From NCBI GenBank assembly GCA_944391625.1, contig CALXUG010000003.1, positions 1-64,000 on the forward strand: a stretch of 64,000 nt of DNA, in the 5' to 3' direction. This document shows positions 58,395 through 64,000 of this stretch, one piece after another. Each line of letters begins with the position of its first letter. Positions within the stretch are counted from its first letter, which is position 1. The stretch comes from an uncultured Clostridia bacterium. Lineage in GTDB: Bacteria > Bacillota > Peptococcia > Peptococcales > Peptococcaceae. The position numbers and the translations under genes were made by a program. The notes under the pieces were generated by a model, which did no database searches, was not told where the DNA came from, and saw nothing but the letters and a program-made list of their open reading frames with translations.

Positions 58395-59013
58395 TGTTTC
58401 CGCTTCCTTTCTGTGCCCACAACAAAAAATAACCGGGCTTATATTGATTGGCAATTGTCTGCCCCTGAGCCAGACAACCGCCCCACAAATCTTCCAAAGT
58501 ACGGCCAGCCCAGAGCTGCGCAATGACAAACGGCTTCCAGGCTGCCGATACATCCTCTGTTTTTCTAATTTCAAAATGAAATTGCTCCAACAACTGCCGC
58601 CACTGCGTCAAGGTCACAGGCCGCTTATCATCAAACTTTGGCAAAGCCTGTTCTTCATCAAAATACACATCAGCCAGCAGCAGCCAGCCATCTGTCTGCA
58701 ATACACGGCAGCATTCCCCCAGCATAGCAGCAGTGTCACCGCAGATAAAAGCAGTACACTCGCTGAGCACAGCAGTAAATTGCCCATCCCTATAAGGCAG
58801 CTGCCTGATATCGCCCTGACAAATCTGCTCTGACACCTGTGCAGGCTGCCGGTCAATACCATAGGCGGCAAAGCCCTGCTGTGCAAGCCACTGCACCGTA
58901 GCACCTGCGCCGCAGCCTGCATCCAGCACAGCAGAACCTTTCGGCACAGCAGCATATTGCATAAGCTGTGCTGAAAAATCCTGTCCGCCGGGATGCAGGC
59001 AATCGGCAGCCAT
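58387..59013 (-). CDS. Class I SAM-dependent methyltransferase (DVU1556 type)
   Basis: A 208-residue methyltransferase. Motif I is SAVLDAGCGAGATVQWLAQQGF, with the acidic end of strand 2 in AYGIDRQPAQ. GDIRQLPYRDGQFTAVLSECT and LLLADVYF follow, and the C-terminus is an extension with Trp and Phe. The substrate may be small. It lies between the two-CxxC gene (sharing bases with its end) and the C_GCAxxG gene. With the radical SAM enzyme it gives the operon two SAM-dependent activities. Confidence 0.88.
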   Translation of the reverse strand: MAADCLHPGGQDFSAQLMQYAAVPKGSAVLDAGCGAGATVQWLAQQGFAAYGIDRQPAQVSEQICQGDIRQLPYRDGQFTAVLSECTAFICGDTAAMLGECCRVLQTDGWLLLADVYFDEEQALPKFDDKRPVTLTQWRQLLEQFHFEIRKTEDVSAAWKPFVIAQLWAGRTLEDLWGGCLAQGQTIANQYKPGYFLLWAQKGSGNNG

Positions 59014-59228
59014 TATTTATCCTCCAATGATTTTTCTACCCGCAAAATTTTTCCCGTAGCCAAATCCTCCGGCACATAAACCATCTTACAAATCGGACAG
59101 CGGGGCAATTCAACCGGAAAGCTGTTACCCATATAAGCCAGCGTCACTTCCATTTTTTCAAAGGGCACGCCGCATTTCTGACAGATCAGTTCTCCATTAG
59201 GGTCAATAGACTCATAATACTGCGCCAT
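59013..59228 (-). CDS. Two-CxxC redox/zinc mini-protein (DVU1557 type)
   Basis: A 71-residue protein with CQKCG (near residue 16) and CPIC (near 44), connected by a short beta-rich segment. The pattern fits a rubredoxin-like or zinc-ribbon fold. It is coupled to both neighbours by overlaps (16 bp with the flavin/Fe-S gene). It could carry electrons or hold a metal during assembly of the hydroxylase; that is inference. Confidence 0.78.
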   Translation of the reverse strand: MAQYYESIDPNGELICQKCGVPFEKMEVTLAYMGNSFPVELPRCPICKMVYVPEDLATGKILRVEKSLEDK

Positions 59229-61497
59229 TTACATCACACTCCTCAAAACTCATCCGATGACTGTATCCGTGCAGCACTTCATAGACACCATCCTGTATGG
59301 TAAATTCTACCCAAAACGTCACATTGCCGATCCGCAAACTGCTAAAGTAAAGCTGCCGTTCTTTATGATAAATCATCTCTTTTGTAGCATCTGCATGTTC
59401 TAAAATCTGTATAATATCACTTTCCAGAATCATGCATTCATGCAGCTGCTGACGTACCTCATCAGCAATATGATACTGAATCTTTGGCTCTGCCATCGTC
59501 ACATCATCTCCCCAAACTTCTTTCCGCATCTGATATTTCAGACGCTGCCGGTTGATGCGCCGCATACTGATGTCGGCTACCGGTGTATCATCCATACCGT
59601 ATAGTAATTCTAATATATGACGGGTAGTTTTGCCCTGACTGCGGAACTGGTCACGACAGTTGACACAGTAAGTCAGATAATCGCTCTCACTCTGACCAAT
59701 GCACTGCTGTATGGTTGCCTGATTGACTTCCTGATTAACCATACTGGTTAGTCCGCCATAACCGCAGCAATGGGTCTTTTCTCTGGAATAAGGCAATTCT
59801 TCAATGGTGTAACCCGCTTGCTGCGCCAATGCACGCACTGTATCCTGTAAACTGCGGTCAAAGCGAGTGGTACAGGAATCATGCACCGCCAGCACACCAT
59901 TTTGCTGCCCGCTCTGCATTGGCAGACCCAATTCCGAAAGCAGCGTCACAATATGCACTGCCGGAATATCCGCCTGTTGAAATGCTGCATAACAACTTGG
60001 ACACAGGGTTATCATCTGCGGCTCGCCCAGCTGCTGCCAAGCTGCTCGAATCTTTTCCAGTTCCTGCTGCAGCAATGGCTGATCTCCGGCCCAATCGGCA
60101 ATTGCGCCGCAGCATCCCAAAATCAGGCCAACACCGCCATCCAGGCGCTGGGATAAATCCCGATACACCTGCTGCACCAGCTGCGGCATGGATGCGCCCA
60201 TCTGACACCCCGGAAATAGCGCATACCGACTTTCTGCAGTTCCCGGCTGATGCCGCGCCAGAAAATAGTCATCTCCGTTGCTGAAAGCCATATCCATCAA
60301 CGCAAAATCATGGGTAGACGGCGGCATCTTGCCTCTTGTCACCATATCCTGCCGGGCAACCTTGCAAATTTCACCCATATCAAACCCATTGGGACACAGC
60401 ACCTTGCACTGACCGCATAAACTGCAGGAATTAATCATACCATTGGCGCCATGAATACCCATCACAATGGTGGAATTGTTGAACACCTCGCGGGCATACT
60501 GCTTGGGATAGCGTTTATACTGCCGCAAAAAAGCACAGCCATCCAGACATTCGGTACAGCGGCATTGAATACAACGCTCTGCTTCCTGCTGCGCTTCCGC
60601 TTCAGTATAATGAATCGCCTGCGGCTGTACAGCTGCCAACGGTGCCACCTGCTCAGTACGGGTGAACAAATTGGAGGCAAATGCACCTTCCTGCTCCCGT
60701 TTTAACGTCAATGACGCTTTCTGCAAATATCGATCAATGGAGATAGCCGCCTTTTTGCCATCGCTGGCATCGGCAATAAAACTGCTGCCTTCCGGTTCAC
60801 TATTGCCAGCAAATAATTTATCAATATCTGTCTGCAAGGTAGCCCGGTCAATGGCAATGTCTAACGCCATATCTTCCAGGGCCGCTGCCGATACATAAAC
60901 AGCATCATACTGCGCTAACAAATCCTGCAATTCTGCTTCATTTACGGCGTGACCCGTTTCCAGCATAATACCCGACTGCTCTATTTTTTTTAAATCTTTT
61001 TCCAAATCGGCTGCTGCCAGCTGCTGTTCCGGCACCTGCAGCAGTCTGCCTCCGGGCTGCGCAGCTTTCTCCACCAGTGTTACATGGTATCCCCGCACAC
61101 TTAACTCCAGGGCAGTACAAAGCCCAGCCATACCGGCGCCAACTACAGCAACCGTTTCCGTTTTTTTGCGCACAAAAGCCATGCGGCTGCCCGTCTGCTT
61201 TTTCTTGCCGTAAGTCATGCAGGCCTGCTCCAATAATTGCAGCTGTACAGCATCGCCTGCTTCCTGACGGCGGCATTTGCTGTGGCAAGGCGCTTCACAA
61301 ACTGCCGCCAAAATATGGGGCAGCACTACATATTTTTCTACAATTTCCCTGCCTTTAGTAAAATTACCCTTTTCCACCGCAGCACACAATCCCTTGCCGT
61401 CCAAATGAAGCGGACAACGGGCAGTGCAATAAGGCGGCTGATCCTGGGTGCAAAGAGCTTCCCACTGATGCAGTGACTGTTGTGTCAGTTCAAACAT
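59212..61497 (-). CDS. Flavin/dicluster Fe-S/CCG-domain oxidoreductase fusion (DVU1558 type)
   Basis: A 761-residue multi-domain protein. It starts with a GltD-like N-terminal Fe-S domain (CTARCPLHLDG, CEAPCHSKCRR), followed by an FAD/NAD-binding Rossmann motif (VAVVGAGMAGLCTALEL, 117-133), truncated relative to full GltD. Two 4Fe-4S clusters follow (CIQCRCTECLDGC, 309-321; CSLCGQCKVLCP, 358-369). A heterodisulfide-reductase-type pair of CCG domains comes next (FPGCQMGA...LGCCGAI; CPSC; THCCGYGG). The last 110 residues are a separate helical/beta domain. It probably passes electrons between the hydroxylase and a cytoplasmic carrier. AAGGAGGGATTTT precedes the ATG at 61497. Confidence 0.87.
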   Translation of the reverse strand: MFELTQQSLHQWEALCTQDQPPYCTARCPLHLDGKGLCAAVEKGNFTKGREIVEKYVVLPHILAAVCEAPCHSKCRRQEAGDAVQLQLLEQACMTYGKKKQTGSRMAFVRKKTETVAVVGAGMAGLCTALELSVRGYHVTLVEKAAQPGGRLLQVPEQQLAAADLEKDLKKIEQSGIMLETGHAVNEAELQDLLAQYDAVYVSAAALEDMALDIAIDRATLQTDIDKLFAGNSEPEGSSFIADASDGKKAAISIDRYLQKASLTLKREQEGAFASNLFTRTEQVAPLAAVQPQAIHYTEAEAQQEAERCIQCRCTECLDGCAFLRQYKRYPKQYAREVFNNSTIVMGIHGANGMINSCSLCGQCKVLCPNGFDMGEICKVARQDMVTRGKMPPSTHDFALMDMAFSNGDDYFLARHQPGTAESRYALFPGCQMGASMPQLVQQVYRDLSQRLDGGVGLILGCCGAIADWAGDQPLLQQELEKIRAAWQQLGEPQMITLCPSCYAAFQQADIPAVHIVTLLSELGLPMQSGQQNGVLAVHDSCTTRFDRSLQDTVRALAQQAGYTIEELPYSREKTHCCGYGGLTSMVNQEVNQATIQQCIGQSESDYLTYCVNCRDQFRSQGKTTRHILELLYGMDDTPVADISMRRINRQRLKYQMRKEVWGDDVTMAEPKIQYHIADEVRQQLHECMILESDIIQILEHADATKEMIYHKERQLYFSSLRIGNVTFWVEFTIQDGVYEVLHGYSHRMSFEECDVNGAVL

Positions 61498-61516
61498 AAA
61501 ATCCCTCCTTAACAAA

Positions 61517-61546
61517 AGAAGGTGCTCCCCTAAGGAAACACCCTCT
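61517..61546 (-). terminator. Intercistronic hairpin, possible attenuator
   Basis: AGAAGGTGCTCCC (61517-61529) pairs with GGAAACACCCTCT (61534-61546) with wobbles and one mismatch, and is followed on the minus strand by TTTTGTT. It lies between the hydroxylase stop and the next gene, so it could reduce transcription of the accessory genes. Confidence 0.5.
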
Positions 61547-61560
61547 CTATTAGAAATGAA

Positions 61561-64000
61561 TCAGCCTTCCAACTCATCCAGTGCTGCTTTTACCACTTCT
61601 GGTCTAGCAGGAATTCTGGTGATACGAGCACCAGTTGCATTATAAATAGCATTCAGGATTGCAGGCGCAGGACCGCACAATGGGCCTTCGCCGCAGCCGG
61701 AAGCACCATAAGGCCCTTCTGGACGTGGTGTTTCAACATAATGCAGTTCAAAATCATCTGGAACATCATTTGGATATGGAATACCACAACCAGCCAGTGT
61801 ATTGTGTTTTTTGTAGTCTTCAAAGTCTTCGCTTAGTGCCAGACCCATTGCCTGGGTAACACCGCCGTAGATCTGACCATCTACAACCAACTTGTTCATG
61901 ATAGTACCATAATCGCCGACAACTGTCATTTTTTCAATTTTTACTTTACCGGTTTCCAGATTTACTTCTACTTCTGGAATAAATGCGCCGTACATATAGC
62001 AGCTGAACGGTTTACCCTGTGCAGTCTGCAAATCGCAGTCAGAGCATACAGATGCAACCCATTTGCCGGAATATTTTGTTGGAATATTTTCTGCAACCAT
62101 TTCATCATAAGTACGATAGGTACCGTCTGCTTTCCGCATTGCTTTCAGCAACATTTCACTGCCCACACGGATGGCATTCCCAACAACAACGTTGGAACGG
62201 CTGCCGCCGGCTGGACCGGAGTTTGGAGTTACAGCCATATCGTTCATGATTAATTTGAAATCTTCTGGTTTGAAACCAGCTTCACGCAGAGTTTCATGCG
62301 CCATTGCCAAAGTACCCATATCAGCACCCTGACCATGGTCTTCCCAGGAGTCAAATACAGTTACACCTTCCGGAGTCAGTTCTACATAAGCCTCTGCAGA
62401 ATCGGCACCGTCCAGACCACTGCCATATACACCGATGGCAAAACCAACACCGTATTTATAGCCATCTTTCTGTTTGGCAGCAACACGGGCTTTTGCAGCA
62501 TCGTACAATGGTTTTGCTTTATCCATTACAGCTTCCAGGCAGTAAACATCTGGTTCACAGCCGGTTGGCGTGGTGGAGTGATTTTCTTCCCGATAGATAT
62601 TTTTATAACGCAGTTCCCATGGATCCATGCCCAACTCAGCAGCCATCATATCTACCGCAACTTCTGTTGCCAATGCAGACTGCGGTCCGCCGTAACCACG
62701 GAATGCAGAACCCCACTGATGGTTGGTGCAGACAGTAAAGCTCTTATTGCGGATATTTTTAATGTCATAACCGGCACCCATGAACTGAGACAGACGCAGA
62801 GTTACCAAGTCACCAAATTCAGAGTATGGGCCATGATCCAGATAGTTTTCGCCTTCCAGAGCCAGGAAGTTACCTTCTTTGTCAGCAGCCAGTTTTACAT
62901 CAATAAATACAGGAGAACGTTTCCCTGTATAAATCAATGTCTGATACATGGAGTAGTTCAGAGCAACCGGTTTGCCAGTAGCCATTGCAGCTACACCCAG
63001 CAAAGCTTCCATAGTTGGGCTGAATTTATACCCGAATGTACCGCCGGCATGGTTCTGAATCAGATGGCATTTATCCGGTTCTACACCCAAACCAGCACAG
63101 ATCATGCCATGGTGCAGATGGATACCGATGGATTTGGAATGAATTTTCAATACGCCTTCTTCATCCACATAAGCGAACCCAACATCCGGTTCCAGCGGCA
63201 GATGTGGCTGACGGCTGGAATAGCCTTTCATATTTACCACAACATTGTCTGCATCATCCATGATTGGCGCAGTTTCTTCCCCTTTGATACAGTTGGTTTC
63301 AAAGTATACGTTTGGTGTGCCAGGATGGATTTCGATAGCATCCGGCGCAGCAGCAGACAGCGCGTCCATGTAAGCCGGCAGAACTTCCAGCTCAATTTTT
63401 ACTGCCTTGGCAGCAGCTTTCGCATGTTCCTCGGTATCAGCTGCTACAATTGCATAAGCGTCACCGATCTGGAAGATTTTTTCATCATTCAAAATCGGAC
63501 GTTCATTACCGTCCCCTTTATTGGTTGGGAAGGTAATCAGACCGGAAATCCGGTTGTTCCCTTTTACATCTTTATAAGTCAGAACTTTTTCAACACCCGG
63601 CATTTTTTCAGCTTCGGAAGTATCAATGCTGATGATATTGGCATGTGCTACTTCAGCCTGCGCCAAAGCCAGATGCAGTGTATTTTCCGGCATCTGCTGG
63701 ATCATATCGGCACCAAAATCCCATGTACCGGTAACTTTTGCTACAGCAGAAGGACGGATATATTTACTGCCTACGATACTGTTGTTGTCCACCTGTTTGA
63801 ACAGCAGATCTTCTTTTTTCATTTCACCGCGCATAACTTTTGCTGCATCCATAACAGCATCAACCAGTGGTTTATAACCGGTGCAGCGACACAGGTTGCG
63901 GTGTTTGTTGAACCAGTCGCGCACTTCTTCTCTGGTTGGAGCCGGATTTTCTTCCAGCAAACCTTTAGCGGACATAATAAAGCCAGGGCTGCAGAAACCG
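61561..64000 (-). CDS. Mop-type molybdenum hydroxylase (aldehyde oxidoreductase-like), 5' end outside window
   Basis: At least 812 residues of a single-chain xanthine-oxidase-family enzyme. The frame is open through the window edge (GFCSPGFIMSAKGLL), so the first Fe-S domain lies beyond 64000. The second [2Fe-2S] domain ends in HRNLCRCTGYKPLVDAV. The molybdenum part shows GTWDFGADM, GGTFGYKFSPTMEALLG, SAFRGYGGPQSALATE, DHGQGADMGTLAMAHE and the catalytic Glu in GASGCGEGPLCGPAPAILNAIYNATGARI. D. gigas Mop has the same one-chain layout. Enzymes of this class oxidise aldehydes or hydroxylate N-heterocycles; the substrate is open. It is the first visible gene of the operon that includes the DVU1551-1558-like accessory genes. 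Confidence 0.92.
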   Translation of the reverse strand, partial: GFCSPGFIMSAKGLLEENPAPTREEVRDWFNKHRNLCRCTGYKPLVDAVMDAAKVMRGEMKKEDLLFKQVDNNSIVGSKYIRPSAVAKVTGTWDFGADMIQQMPENTLHLALAQAEVAHANIISIDTSEAEKMPGVEKVLTYKDVKGNNRISGLITFPTNKGDGNERPILNDEKIFQIGDAYAIVAADTEEHAKAAAKAVKIELEVLPAYMDALSAAAPDAIEIHPGTPNVYFETNCIKGEETAPIMDDADNVVVNMKGYSSRQPHLPLEPDVGFAYVDEEGVLKIHSKSIGIHLHHGMICAGLGVEPDKCHLIQNHAGGTFGYKFSPTMEALLGVAAMATGKPVALNYSMYQTLIYTGKRSPVFIDVKLAADKEGNFLALEGENYLDHGPYSEFGDLVTLRLSQFMGAGYDIKNIRNKSFTVCTNHQWGSAFRGYGGPQSALATEVAVDMMAAELGMDPWELRYKNIYREENHSTTPTGCEPDVYCLEAVMDKAKPLYDAAKARVAAKQKDGYKYGVGFAIGVYGSGLDGADSAEAYVELTPEGVTVFDSWEDHGQGADMGTLAMAHETLREAGFKPEDFKLIMNDMAVTPNSGPAGGSRSNVVVGNAIRVGSEMLLKAMRKADGTYRTYDEMVAENIPTKYSGKWVASVCSDCDLQTAQGKPFSCYMYGAFIPEVEVNLETGKVKIEKMTVVGDYGTIMNKLVVDGQIYGGVTQAMGLALSEDFEDYKKHNTLAGCGIPYPNDVPDDFELHYVETPRPEGPYGASGCGEGPLCGPAPAILNAIYNATGARITRIPARPEVVKAALDELEG

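Noticed and set aside
1-64000. CRISPR array, tRNA or rRNA genes
   Set aside because: No regular repeat-spacer series was seen, and no cloverleaf with a CCA-type end or rRNA segment was recognised by eye. A tRNAscan-SE and Infernal run would settle this.

Overview
The window looks like the chromosome of an endospore-forming, low-to-mid GC Bacillota. The evidence is a dipicolinate synthase pair (dpaA/dpaB), a YlmC/YmxH-type protein, a PdaB/YlxY-like deacetylase, a ferritin-like coat-type protein, a T-box leader in front of valS, Gram-positive ribosome-binding sites and two 16-bp ParB parS sites. The molybdenum-hydroxylase cluster at the right end points to an anaerobe, possibly Negativicutes or Clostridia. 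I cannot name the genus.

1-14256 is the right part of an integrated prophage. Its early region (1-7.7 kb, minus strand) holds SSB, RecT, a YqaJ exonuclease, DUF3846 and many small genes. A control region at 7.5-8.5 kb has ribbon-helix-helix, Cro-like and CI-like regulators and an operator array. A rightward lysogeny operon follows: repressor, ImmA-type peptidase, an OLD-like ATPase with a Toprim-like tail and a C5 cytosine methyltransferase. Last comes a large serine recombinase. The recombinase abuts the attachment junction, which cuts a sporulation-type polysaccharide deacetylase gene. That layout resembles the skin-type elements that interrupt sporulation genes.

15-46 kb is host chromosome. 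It carries a DMT exporter, dpaA-dpaB-asnB, a two-component system, an M29 aminopeptidase with a hydrolase-like lipoprotein, and an uncharacterised TPR/DUF4037/DUF4125 operon. It continues with a broken AAA-ATPase-like/nuclease gene, a Nudix-MutY fusion, a LysR regulator facing an SLC13 transporter plus a phosphodiesterase-superfamily enzyme, a second DMT exporter, a CDF metal exporter and a ferritin-like protein. It ends with several membrane proteins and an AgrC-like kinase whose response regulator has decayed.

46-53 kb holds trmO, valS with its T-box, and two lipoproteins. Two parS sites (about 40.0 and 49.9 kb) sit in inverted copies of one repeat family. One copy lies between the valS T-box and the valS start codon.

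53.3-64 kb is one minus-strand operon: a Mop/aldehyde-oxidoreductase-type molybdenum hydroxylase (cut by the window end), a flavin/Fe-S/CCG-domain fusion, a two-CxxC mini-protein, a class I methyltransferase, a C_GCAxxG_C_C protein, a MocA-like nucleotidyltransferase fused to an HD domain, a radical SAM enzyme with a repeated Cys-Cys segment, a PaaK-like adenylate-forming ligase and a histidine phosphatase. The set resembles the DVU1551-DVU1559 neighbourhood of Desulfovibrio vulgaris. Its product is, to my knowledge, not established, and it is the best candidate for an undescribed system here.
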